Below are positions 25,149 through 32,501 of a DNA stretch of 64,000 nucleotides, piece after piece. The translations under genes and the position numbers were made by a program. Source of the DNA: Legionella_C dresdenensis (GTDB lineage Bacteria; Pseudomonadota; Gammaproteobacteria; Legionellales; Legionellaceae); NCBI RefSeq assembly GCF_042649825.1, contig NZ_JBHSAB010000026.1, forward strand, positions 3,872-67,871. Direction: 5' to 3'. The notes beneath the pieces were generated by a model that had not been told where the DNA came from, did not search any database, and saw only the letters and a program-made list of their open reading frames with translations. Positions within the stretch are counted from its first letter, which is position 1; each line of letters opens with the position of its first letter.

Positions 25149-25164
25149 AATTCTGATCAGAATT
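25149..25164. promoter_or_regulatory. Perfect 16-base palindrome, candidate operator
   Basis: AATTCTGATCAGAATT reads the same on both strands and ends 7 bases before the -35 box of the following phosphatase gene. That placement suits an activator or repressor dimer site; the binding protein is unknown. Confidence 0.45.
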
Positions 25165-25171
25165 TATCTGT

Positions 25172-25199
25172 TTGATAGACCTCTAAAAAACGCTACAAT
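25172..25199 (+). promoter_or_regulatory. Candidate promoter of the cysteine phosphatase gene
   Basis: TTGATA (25172-25177) and TACAAT (25194-25199), each one mismatch from consensus, with a 16-base spacer. The predicted transcript would start near 25206 and have a leader of about 30 bases. Confidence 0.6.
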
Positions 25200-25235
25200 A
25201 TGAATACTGGCAATAATTCATGATGTGGAAAAACA

Positions 25236-26192
25236 ATGAAATCCAGCGAAAGGTTAATCTTGTTTTTATTAACTCTTTTATGTTCTCAATTATTGTTTGC
25301 AGAATCCACTTATTGCGACGCAACAAGAGAGCGTCCTTGTCTGGTACAGGATACTGATTATTCCAATTCGACCGTGCGTGATTTACGCAGCAGTTTAATG
25401 ATAGCCGATTATTATTCCGGCAATAAAGCGGGTCTCGAACAATTCCGTGCTTCGGCAAGCTCACAACCCTCAGAGCCGGGCTGGCTGGTAGTTGCTGATT
25501 TTATTTATCAACAGACTGGGAATGGGACGCAAAAAGTCACTGTAATCGATTTGAGGCAGGAAAATCATGGTTATCTCAACGGAAACGCCATTACCCTGAC
25601 CGATACGCATGACTGGATAAATGCGGATAAAAGCAAAGAAATGGCGCTGATGTACGAGCAGGAATGGTTAAACACCCTGGCTGTGGAAACGTTTATCAGT
25701 AATATCCTGAATGTAGAACAATTCAAGATGGGGGAGTACGCTGCCGGACAGACCCTTAAAGTACAAGCAGTAAACAATGAAAAGGATGTGGTGACGAAAC
25801 TTGGGTTTAATTATCACCGTTTGGCTGTTACTGATCATCGCTCGCCGGACAGGCGCGAGGTCGATGCATTTATAGGCCTGGTAGATAACCTGCCGCCAGA
25901 CGGGTGGCTGCATATTCACTGTCGCGGCGGCAAGGGGCGTACAACCACTTTTATGGTGTTATACGACATGTTGAAAAATGCGGATAAAGTCTCATTAGAC
26001 GAGATTCTGGCCAGGCAAGCCGCTATTCCTCCTCATTACAACCTTACTGATATCAACAAAACCGATCCTGAGTTAGTGCCTTATTATTATGACAGACTGC
26101 TTTTTCTTGAACAATTTTATCACTTTGCGCAGTCCAGATTAGAAGGGAATCATCAAACCTGGTCTCAGTGGCTGGAATTGAGGAAATCGTAG
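25236..26192 (+). CDS. Exported cysteine phosphatase of the phytase-like/dual-specificity type
   Basis: 318 residues. A signal peptide (residues 1-22, ending LLFAES) sends it to the periplasm or beyond. The P-loop is HCRGGKGRTTT: nucleophile Cys229 and Arg235, with a Lys and Gly inside the loop and a following TTT, as in cysteine phytases (PhyA type) and related bacterial PTP-like inositol phosphatases. A general-acid loop is likely at TDHRSPD (Asp200). An N-terminal partial beta-barrel domain (about 40-130), including VIDLRQENHGYLNG, also fits that group. The substrate could be inositol phosphates, phosphoinositides or phosphoprotein. Similar proteins occur in Legionella, some as secreted virulence-associated enzymes. 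It is monocistronic, with its own promoter and palindrome. Confidence 0.82.
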   Translation: MKSSERLILFLLTLLCSQLLFAESTYCDATRERPCLVQDTDYSNSTVRDLRSSLMIADYYSGNKAGLEQFRASASSQPSEPGWLVVADFIYQQTGNGTQKVTVIDLRQENHGYLNGNAITLTDTHDWINADKSKEMALMYEQEWLNTLAVETFISNILNVEQFKMGEYAAGQTLKVQAVNNEKDVVTKLGFNYHRLAVTDHRSPDRREVDAFIGLVDNLPPDGWLHIHCRGGKGRTTTFMVLYDMLKNADKVSLDEILARQAAIPPHYNLTDINKTDPELVPYYYDRLLFLEQFYHFAQSRLEGNHQTWSQWLELRKS

Positions 26193-26216
26193 CCTTGATG
26201 TATGCAGCTTTAGCGC

Positions 26217-26256
26217 TGTCTCGAAGCCTGTGGTATAGTGCCAAGCCTTCGAGATA
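26217..26256. repeat. TGTCTCGAAG hairpin element
   Basis: TGTCTCGAAGCCTGTGGTA, then AGTGCCAAGCCTTCGAGATA, is an imperfect hairpin. The reverse complement occurs at 46362-46401, where it is embedded in other palindromes. The flanks (AGCTTTAGCGC) are shared too. Confidence 0.7.
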
Positions 26257-26262
26257 AATAAA

Positions 26263-26391
26263 GTCCCTAAAGTTATTATTTGTTTATTTAAACCACAGAT
26301 TTTTAAATTTACCCGTATCTGCCCCCTCTCCCGCGAAAGGAATTTAAATAGTATACTGATGGTTCTTCGCGGGAGAGGGTTGGGGAGAGGG
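26263..26391. repeat. Left arm of a 130 bp inverted repeat with a CCCTCTCCCG core
   Basis: Runs from GTCCCTAAAGTTATT to GGTTGGGGAGAGGG. The arm contains its own palindrome (CCCTCTCCCGCG, then CGCGGGAGAGGG). Its reverse complement, with only scattered differences, is at 26646-26773. Confidence 0.85.
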
Positions 26392-26645
26392 AAGCCGACA
26401 AATCGATACTGAGGCAACGCGCAAAGAAGTTACGTAGGCAAAGTACCCTTACAGCGCAGCATCTATGGTATTATCTTCGATTCTTCCGAAGCGCTTAATT
26501 TTTGAAAAAAACGTTCAATGATATTTCTCTCTTTATAGATTGTGGATCATGCTCTATTGGGTTTAGCCGCCTGCTCTTATTTGGGATAACATGCTGTATT
26601 CCTTTTCCAAAAATAAGCGCATCATCTATTACCATTCGTGACATT
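26392..26645 (-). pseudogene. Decayed C-terminal fragment of an IS5-type transposase
   Basis: Read on the minus strand, this stretch gives HVIPNKSRRLNPIEHD in one frame, then, after a +1 shift, YKERNIIERFFQKL, then, after another shift, KRFGRIEDNTIDAAL, a stop and GYFAYVTSLRVASV. Joined, these match the well-known end of IS5-family transposases (IP..NR, then YKERN.IERFF.KLK.FRRI and a hydrophobic tail), which holds the catalytic Glu. It is broken by at least two frameshifts and one stop and cannot be active. Both sides are the 130 bp inverted repeats. The rest of the 620-base gap between 26192 and 26813 holds only these elements. Confidence 0.75.
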
Positions 26646-26773
26646 CCCTCTCCCCAACCCTCTCCCGCGAAGGATCATCAGTATACTATTTAAATTCCTT
26701 TCGCGGGAGAGGGGGCATATCGAGGTAAATTTAAAATCTATGCTTTAAATAAACAAAAAATAACTTTAGGGAC
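26646..26773. repeat. Right arm of the 130 bp inverted repeat
   Basis: Reverse complement of 26263-26391, beginning CCCTCTCCCCAACCCTCTCC and ending CTTTAGGGAC. The arms surround a transposase fossil, but they are palindromic repeat elements rather than ordinary short insertion-sequence ends. Confidence 0.85.
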
Positions 26774-26812
26774 GTTACCTAATTAAAATCTCTTTGCTTA
26801 ATGGCAGTAAGG

Positions 26813-27235
26813 CTACAATCCATTATTACCGGGAATGTAGACAAAACTTTGAGTAAGAGCGTCCTCCTCGGTATCTTCTATCGGTACCATAACCATGTCA
26901 GTCTCTATATCGTCAGCCTCCAATTCCACAAAACCTGACCTTTCCGCTAGCGGTACAATTTTTCCCTTAGAGACTGGCTTTCCAATTAGGATTTTGCATG
27001 CCTCATCTATTTCTTTTTCAGTGTAGTGAGGATGGCGCTTCTTGAGTAGTGTAATATGCATATCAAGTTTCTTTTGATCTTCTATATCTGAAAATAACTC
27101 TGGGTTGGGTGGTACTGGCGTGTAAGAAAATTTTGGATAGTTGAGCATTAATTGTGGTATTGGTGATTTAATTTTCGTTTGATCTGAAAGATCGGCCGGG
27201 GGATTTGAGGTTTGAAAAAAATTCCATCGAAACAT
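26813..27235 (-). CDS. Small hypothetical protein
   Basis: 140 residues, no signal peptide or membrane segment and no family I recognise. The N-terminal 50 residues are Pro/Ser-rich (SPIPQLML, YTPVPPNPELF); the middle is helical and charged (DQKKLDMHITLLKKRHPHYTEKE, seen in parts); and the C-terminal third is acidic (ELEADDIETDMVMVPIEDTEEDA). It is short, soluble and placed between the repeat block and the polyamine operon, with its own upstream AT-rich region. The shape would suit a secreted or host-interacting small protein, but nothing proves that. The ribosome site before the ATG is weak. Confidence 0.55.
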   Translation of the reverse strand: MFRWNFFQTSNPPADLSDQTKIKSPIPQLMLNYPKFSYTPVPPNPELFSDIEDQKKLDMHITLLKKRHPHYTEKEIDEACKILIGKPVSKGKIVPLAERSGFVELEADDIETDMVMVPIEDTEEDALTQSFVYIPGNNGL

Positions 27236-27266
27236 AATAGAGCACCATTTAATTAAGGTTTAAGCA

Positions 27267-27297
27267 ATGTACAATATGCATTTAATATGTACAATAT
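27267..27297. repeat. Direct repeat ATGTACAATAT, two copies 20 bases apart
   Basis: ATGTACAATAT occurs at 27267-27277 and 27287-27297, upstream of the minus-strand gene that starts at 27235. Starts exactly 20 bases apart put both copies on nearly the same helix face, as for paired regulator sites. No known box was recognised. Confidence 0.45.
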
Positions 27298-27352
27298 ACC
27301 ATTTTTAAAGGCTTGTGTCTATATAATGGTGGCTGTGCATGTTAATCGGGCA

Positions 27353-28378
27353 TCAAAAGGCAAGTTTCAGCTGTTCCCAGTAATTGTTATACAATGTAAG
27401 GGTTTCCTCCCCCACATCGCGTTGAAAATGACCGCGTTTTAAAATATCAGCAGTAGGGTATATTTCTGGATTGTCCTTAATTCGGGTTGGTAATAATTCA
27501 CGGCTTTTGGCATTAGTAATAGCATGCCCCTCCAAAAGGGCGATTTTAACGCCCGTTTCCGGTTTCATCATAAAGTTGATAAAAGCAAGCGCTTCCTTAG
27601 GATGAGGAGGATTTTTAGGAATGGCCAGACAATCAACCCAAATGACATAACCATCCTGGGGATAGACAAATTGAATGTTATTATTTTCGGCCTGAGCCTT
27701 TAATACATCCCCATTCCAGGCCGAGCCAATATTGGAATCCTCATCAATTATAATGGCCTGGATACCGTCACTGGCAAATAACTTGATATTAGGAACCAAC
27801 TGCAGCAGATGTTCATAAGCCTGCTGGATATGCTGCGGGTTACTATCATTGGGATCAAACCCCAGGCTCATCAGCGCAATCGCAAAAATCTCACGGGAAT
27901 CATCCAACAGCATCAATTGACCGCGCCATTGCTTTTGCCAAAGCTGTCGCCAGGCGCCAGGAGGGGCTGAAACTTTTGACTGATTATAAAATATACCAGT
28001 GGCTCCCCAGATTAGAGGGGCGCTGTATGTATTGCCCGGATCATAGTCATTATTCTGAAATTGCTCTGCCAGATTCGCCATATTGGGTAGCTGGGCCTTA
28101 TCCAGTTTGGCCAGCATGCCTTGCCTGCTCATACGCTCAACAAAATAGGCCGATGGCAGAATAACATCGTAGACAGGCGTGCTGCTGGCTTTTAGTTTGG
28201 CATACATGGTTTCATTGCTGTCGTAAGTCGAAAAATTGACCGTTATCCCGGTTTCGCGTTCAAATTGCTGAACGGCTTGTTTGGGAATTTCACCGCCCCA
28301 GACATAAACATTTACGACTGACTCTGCCAATGCTGCTTGAGCGCTTAATATCAGGAGTATTGCTTGCAGATGTTTCAT
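27353..28378 (-). CDS. potD: Spermidine/putrescine-binding periplasmic protein
   Basis: 341 residues with a signal peptide (LLILSAQAALAES). It is the solute receptor of the polyamine ABC transporter. Family signs are VYVWGGEIPKQAVQQFERETGI near the N-terminus, YDVILPSAYFVERM, GATGIFYNQSKV and WVDCLAIPKNPPHPKEALAFINFMM near the end; acidic and aromatic residues that usually bind the polyamine amines are present (Trp in VYVWGG, Asp in WVDC). The start overlaps the potC stop by 4 bases. Last gene of potABCD on the minus strand. Whether putrescine or spermidine is preferred is not readable. Confidence 0.93.
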   Translation of the reverse strand: MKHLQAILLILSAQAALAESVVNVYVWGGEIPKQAVQQFERETGITVNFSTYDSNETMYAKLKASSTPVYDVILPSAYFVERMSRQGMLAKLDKAQLPNMANLAEQFQNNDYDPGNTYSAPLIWGATGIFYNQSKVSAPPGAWRQLWQKQWRGQLMLLDDSREIFAIALMSLGFDPNDSNPQHIQQAYEHLLQLVPNIKLFASDGIQAIIIDEDSNIGSAWNGDVLKAQAENNNIQFVYPQDGYVIWVDCLAIPKNPPHPKEALAFINFMMKPETGVKIALLEGHAITNAKSRELLPTRIKDNPEIYPTADILKRGHFQRDVGEETLTLYNNYWEQLKLAF

Positions 28379-29142
28379 GTCGATTTACCTGAAATCCGAT
28401 AAGATATGATGACCAATATCATTGAAATAACAAACGTAATAGTGCATAAGGCATTAAGTTCTGGTGTAACCCCTGCGCGTACAAGGGAATAAATGGTCAA
28501 TGGCAAAATATTATAATCAGGGCCGGCGACAAAATAACTGATGATCACATCATCAAACGACATGGTAAAACAAAGCAAAAACGCACTTAATACTGCAGGC
28601 CATAACAACGGCAGCAGAATCTTGGTCAAGGCAGAAAAACGGCTGGCGCCCAAATCTAGCGCACTGAAGTAAATATTCGGGTTCAATGTTTTAATCCGGG
28701 CATTAATAGTCAAAATAACAAAGGGTAAACAGAATGTAATATGAGCGATTAACAGACTGAAAAAGCCCAGCGGTAAATCAGCGACATTAAAGAAAATCAA
28801 CAATGCTACGCCTAACACCAAATCAGGGATAATGATCAATAGCAATAACAGCGTATACAGAATTTGACGATGGCGTGAGCGGTGTAAAAACAGATTAACG
28901 CAGGTTAATAATCCCAGCGTTGTCGCAATAACAGAAGCGCTTAGCCCTAAAAATACCGAGTTGGCAAATGCCGACCATAAAGCACGGTCCTGGAATAGCT
29001 CATGATACCAGCACAATGAAAAGCCATGCCATTGCAACGAAAACCTGGCCTTATTTACCGAATAGAGTACCAGAACCAAAATAGGGAGATAGAGCAGGGC
29101 GTAAACCAGACATAAAAAAGTCCGCTGAATAATCGCTTTCAT
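28375..29142 (-). CDS. potC: Spermidine/putrescine ABC transporter permease PotC
   Basis: 255 residues with six predicted membrane segments. It forms the transmembrane channel with PotB. The permease-ATPase coupling loop is the EAA-type segment SALDLGASRFSALTKILLPLLWP. Near the end come MSFDDVIISYFVAGP and the TLPLTIYSL-like phrase LPLTIYSLVRAG, both characteristic of PotC. It overlaps potB by 4 bases and potD by 4 bases, so the operon is tightly coupled. Confidence 0.94.
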   Translation of the reverse strand: MKAIIQRTFLCLVYALLYLPILVLVLYSVNKARFSLQWHGFSLCWYHELFQDRALWSAFANSVFLGLSASVIATTLGLLTCVNLFLHRSRHRQILYTLLLLLIIIPDLVLGVALLIFFNVADLPLGFFSLLIAHITFCLPFVILTINARIKTLNPNIYFSALDLGASRFSALTKILLPLLWPAVLSAFLLCFTMSFDDVIISYFVAGPDYNILPLTIYSLVRAGVTPELNALCTITFVISMILVIISYRISGKST

Positions 29143-29963
29143 CGTGCGGCCTCGCTATCGCGCACTTTATAAAATACCAGCAGCAATAACAGCAACAGTG
29201 TTAATATAATACTGGTCGCAGAACCTTGTGGCCAGTCTTCGAGAACCAGAAACTGATTTTGAATCATGTTACCCAGTAAAATAGAACGTGCGCCGCCAAG
29301 GACATTTGGAATATAAAACAGAGTCATTGCCGGAAGCAGGACAAGCATGCAGCCGGAAACAATCCCCGGTGCAGTATTAGGCAAAAAGACTCTGAAAAAA
29401 ATTGACCATTTATTCGCGCCCAAATCTTTCGCCGCCTCAATCAGCCGAAAATCAAAACGCTCCATATTGGTAAAAACAGGCAATACCATAAAAGGGAACA
29501 GGTTATATACCAGGCCGATAATGACCGCAAAATTGGAATACAGCAGCGTCAGCGGCTGATGAATGAAATGTAGATGGAGTAAAATTGCATTCAGGATGCC
29601 GTTAAATTTAAGGATTGCAATCAGGGAATAGGTTCTGACCAGCGAACTTGTCCAGAATGGAATAATAATCAGTAACAACAGCATCGATTGATGCCTGGAT
29701 TTAATTAACAGGTAGCTAAAAGGATAAGCAAACAACAGGCATAAACTGGTAGTGATTAATGCGATTGCTAATGAACGCAGCAATACTTTGGCAAATACTG
29801 GCGTTAACAGAGATGTGTAATTTTCCAGCGTAAACGGCAGCGCTACAAGATTGGCGCTGTCTCGGGATAAAAAACTGGCAATAAGCAGCATCGACAACGG
29901 AATCAGACCAAAAGCCAGCAGCCAGCCATAGACAATATAAAGCGAAGAGGATTTAGCTTTCAT
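29139..29963 (-). CDS. potB: Spermidine/putrescine ABC transporter permease PotB
   Basis: About 274 residues from the ATG at 29963 (MKAKSSSLYIVYGWLL). A longer reading from 30065 would run far into potA and its extra residues are not permease-like. Six membrane segments are predicted. The coupling loop is EAAKDLGANKWSIFFRVFLPNTAPGI (seen as EAAKDLGANKWS and VFLPNTAPG), followed by PNVLGGARSILLGNMIQNQF, the PotB wording. It works with PotC as the inner-membrane pore. It overlaps potA by 11 bases and potC by 4. Confidence 0.94.
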   Translation of the reverse strand: MKAKSSSLYIVYGWLLAFGLIPLSMLLIASFLSRDSANLVALPFTLENYTSLLTPVFAKVLLRSLAIALITTSLCLLFAYPFSYLLIKSRHQSMLLLLIIIPFWTSSLVRTYSLIAILKFNGILNAILLHLHFIHQPLTLLYSNFAVIIGLVYNLFPFMVLPVFTNMERFDFRLIEAAKDLGANKWSIFFRVFLPNTAPGIVSGCMLVLLPAMTLFYIPNVLGGARSILLGNMIQNQFLVLEDWPQGSATSIILTLLLLLLLVFYKVRDSEAAR

Positions 29964-31047
29964 GCGGCAGTAGAACCTCCCATCCCGCCAGCCATTGTAC
30001 CCAGACTGATTCTTCCGGGGCGTACTCCAGCTTGTCGTCATCTTCATCAAAAAATTCTGACGCATTGATAATAATGCCTGAGGGTAATGCGACTTTCAGA
30101 TCAACGGTTGAGCCTTTATACACAATTTCAGCAATCTTGCCAGGCAACATGCCTTGTGAATCGGTAACTTCCGATAGACTCCATACCCTGATATCTTCTG
30201 GCCGGACAACCAGATGCAACTTATCTTCAGGTTTATAGTTGCCGGTATTTCTGCAGGTGAGCATCACGCCTTCAAGCTCAGTAATAATATTTTGATCATC
30301 AGCAGTTTTAACTTCGATTTCAAAAATATTAGCTTCGCCGATAAAGCTCGCAACGTGCAGATTAGCAGGGGTTTCATACACCTCACGCGGTGTTCCGATT
30401 TGCTCAATCATACCGTGGTTAAAAATAACAATACGGTCAGACATTGACAGAGCTTCTTCCTGATCATGCGTTACAAAGATAAATGTCATATTGAGCGTTT
30501 TCTGCAGCTGTTTCAGCTCGGATTGCATGGCTTTTCGCAAACGGTAATCCAGCGAGCTTAACGGTTCATCCAGCAATAACACCTGCGGACGGTTAATAAT
30601 GGCGCGGGCAATAGCCACTCGCTGCTGTTGACCGCCGCTGAGCTGCTTGATATTACGATCAGCATAGGCTTCCAACTGAACCAGTTTCAGCGCATCCTGA
30701 ACCCGTTGTTTTACTTCATTTTCCGCAGTGCGTTTACAGCGTAATGCAAAAGCGACATTTTCAAAAACCGACAGATGAGGAAACAGGGCGTAACTCTGAA
30801 AAACGGTATGTACATCACGTTTTTGCGGCGGAAGATCATTAACGCACTGGCCATTGATAAAAATCTGGCCGGATGTTGGCTGTTCAAAACCGGATATGAG
30901 CCGTAACAGGGTTGTTTTACCACAACCGGAAGGACCTAAAAGGGTTAAAAATTCGCCGTCATAAATCGACAATGAAATATTATTAAGAATTCTGGCATTG
31001 CCATAAGACTTATAAACATCACGGATTTCAATTAACGGTATTGTCAT
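29953..31047 (-). CDS. potA: Spermidine/putrescine ABC transporter ATP-binding protein PotA
   Basis: 364 residues. The ATPase domain (about 1-235) has Walker A GPSGCGKTTLL, the Q-loop FQSYALFPHLSV, signature LSGGQQQRVAIARA, Walker B VLLLDEPLSSLD and switch His in VTHDQEEAL. The C-terminal TOBE domain (about 280-360; VRPEDIRV, IVYKGSTVDLKV) is the type that regulates MalK/PotA-like importers. It powers polyamine uptake through PotBC. First gene of the four-gene minus-strand operon; the upstream gap (31048-31198) carries a GTTGGG-type palindrome at 31141. Confidence 0.95.
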   Translation of the reverse strand: MTIPLIEIRDVYKSYGNARILNNISLSIYDGEFLTLLGPSGCGKTTLLRLISGFEQPTSGQIFINGQCVNDLPPQKRDVHTVFQSYALFPHLSVFENVAFALRCKRTAENEVKQRVQDALKLVQLEAYADRNIKQLSGGQQQRVAIARAIINRPQVLLLDEPLSSLDYRLRKAMQSELKQLQKTLNMTFIFVTHDQEEALSMSDRIVIFNHGMIEQIGTPREVYETPANLHVASFIGEANIFEIEVKTADDQNIITELEGVMLTCRNTGNYKPEDKLHLVVRPEDIRVWSLSEVTDSQGMLPGKIAEIVYKGSTVDLKVALPSGIIINASEFFDEDDDKLEYAPEESVWVQWLAGWEVLLPHES

Positions 31048-31140
31048 GGACTAGGTTCAAACAAAAGGCTAATTATGCGATTATCAAAGATAATTGTCTA
31101 GGTTCTGTGAACGAAATTTTTTGTCGAATTCTTTGGTAAT

Positions 31141-31164
31141 GTTGGGTCGGAACGACCCAACCTA
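31141..31164. repeat. GTTGGGTC palindrome variant
   Basis: GTTGGGTCGGAACGACCCAAC followed by CTAC has the same design as the GTTGGGCT family but a different stem centre. It lies between potA and the cysteine-rich gene. The bases just after it (AAAAATTGTCCTGTG) recur near 39855. Confidence 0.6.
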
Positions 31165-31198
31165 CAAAAAATTGTCCTGTGCAACGGGAACAGAATTT

Positions 31199-31573
31199 TC
31201 AAAAACTCGCCACTGGCTGAGGCGGAGATTGCAGCGTACAGACCTCTGATACAGCACCATTATTACAGATAACCATTCCAGTCGGATCAATAATCATAAC
31301 GCCGCCTTGCCACAGACAGCACCCTTGAACATTCTGCAAATCCATGATTGCATGGCGGGTGCAATAGCAGGAAGAATAATAGCCATTATTACAGACAAAC
31401 CGGCCGGCTGACGAATCACAATATTGAATTCCGCCCATGGCCTGGCAACAGGCCCCCTGTTCGCAGGGATTTTCACACTTCGGACCTGTGCAACCACCGC
31501 AACGCCCGGCTTCACAGATTTGAGCGGTAAATAATAAAGTACAAATTACAAATAGACGGATTAATAAGGACAT
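31199..31573 (-). CDS. Cysteine-rich exported protein with an internal repeat
   Basis: 124 residues. A signal peptide (about 1-22, LIRLFVICTLLFTAQICEAG) is followed by a mature part of about 100 residues with 14 cysteines. Two similar halves can be aligned: CCQAMGGIQYCDSSAGRFVC then NNGYYSSC, and CCLWQGGVMIIDPTGMVIC then NNGAVSEVC, both of the form CC-GG-G-CNNG-S-C. High even Cys count suggests a disulfide-bonded domain in the periplasm or outside the cell. I recognise no family. It is alone, divergent from mlaF across 130 bases. Confidence 0.7.
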   Translation of the reverse strand: MSLLIRLFVICTLLFTAQICEAGRCGGCTGPKCENPCEQGACCQAMGGIQYCDSSAGRFVCNNGYYSSCYCTRHAIMDLQNVQGCCLWQGGVMIIDPTGMVICNNGAVSEVCTLQSPPQPVASF

Positions 31574-31663
31574 GAATTTTATCCGAAATTTTCGCAGTTA
31601 TATCAGCATACCATAACCATTTGATGATTTTAAACAGAACCTAGTATTTTCACGTTTATTGGG

Positions 31664-31669
31664 TATAAT
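31664..31669 (+). promoter_or_regulatory. Candidate -10 box of the mla operon
   Basis: A perfect TATAAT 34 bases before the mlaF start. The -35 region (about 31641-31647, TAGTAT) is poor, so an activator or a weak promoter is implied. Confidence 0.4.
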
Positions 31670-31703
31670 CTATTTTCACCTTTATGAAAGAGACTGACTC
31701 TGC

Positions 31704-32501
31704 ATGCGGAATAATCTGGTTAATATAACCAATCTTTCCTTCGCCCGGGGCGACAGGTTAATCTTTAACAAGATAAACATGACTGTCGAGCGGGGTAAGA
31801 TAACAGCCATTATGGGACCGAGCGGTAGCGGAAAAACAACTCTGCTGCGTTTGATCGGCGCTCAGTTGCAGCCCTGTGCAGGGGAAATCATTGTCAATGA
31901 TGCCAATATTCATAAACTGTCGCGGAAGGCTTTATATAAAGCACGGCGAAAAATGGGTTTGCTCTTTCAAAGCAGCGCCTTGTTTACTCATTTGTCAGTG
32001 TTCGACAACGTGGCTTTCCCGTTACGCGAGCATACGTCCCTGAATCCTGCCATGATCCGGGATATTGTCCTCATGAAACTTGAGGCGGTCGGTTTACGCG
32101 GTGCAGCGGAATTAATGCCGGAACAATTGTCCGGCGGTATGGCAAGGCGTGTTGCCCTTGCCCGTACAATTGCTCTTGATCCTGAACTAATGATGTACGA
32201 CGAACCGTTTACCGGCCAGGATCCGATTTCCATGGGCGTACTGGTGCGTCTGATTAAACGGCTTAATCAGTTGCTGCATACAACTACGATTATCGTTTCC
32301 CATGATGTTGAGGAAACCTGCTCAATTGCCGATTATGTCTATCTGGTTGCCGGCGGACGCCTGATTGGTCAGGGAACGCCAATGGAATTAAAACAATCCG
32401 CACAGCCCCATGTTCATCAGTTTATGCATGGCGAAGCTGATGGCGTCGTGCCTTTTCATTTCCCGGCACGTCCTTATACAGAGGAGTTACTCGATGCTTG
32501 A
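31704..32501 (+). CDS. mlaF: Phospholipid transport ATP-binding protein MlaF
   Basis: 265 residues. ABC ATPase of the Mla pathway, which moves phospholipids between the inner and outer membranes and keeps the outer leaflet asymmetric. Motifs: Walker A GPSGSGKTTLL, Q-loop FQSSALFTHLSVFDNV, signature LSGGMARRVALART (the Mla form), Walker B MMYDEPFTGQDPIS and switch His in VSHDVEET. ATG at 31704 has no strong ribosome site. mlaE overlaps by 8 bases. First of the operon mlaFEDCB-ibaG-murA-NIF3-like-truD. Confidence 0.95.
   Translation: MRNNLVNITNLSFARGDRLIFNKINMTVERGKITAIMGPSGSGKTTLLRLIGAQLQPCAGEIIVNDANIHKLSRKALYKARRKMGLLFQSSALFTHLSVFDNVAFPLREHTSLNPAMIRDIVLMKLEAVGLRGAAELMPEQLSGGMARRVALARTIALDPELMMYDEPFTGQDPISMGVLVRLIKRLNQLLHTTTIIVSHDVEETCSIADYVYLVAGGRLIGQGTPMELKQSAQPHVHQFMHGEADGVVPFHFPARPYTEELLDA

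Noticed and set aside
26502..26693. 63-residue plus-strand open frame in the transposase fossil
   Set aside because: The opposite strand gives the recognisable transposase text; this frame ends inside the repeat arm.
30711..30923. Small minus-strand open frames inside pot, clpA, dnaE and other conserved genes
   Set aside because: All lie in alternative frames of strongly conserved genes and have no family pattern or ribosome site of their own.
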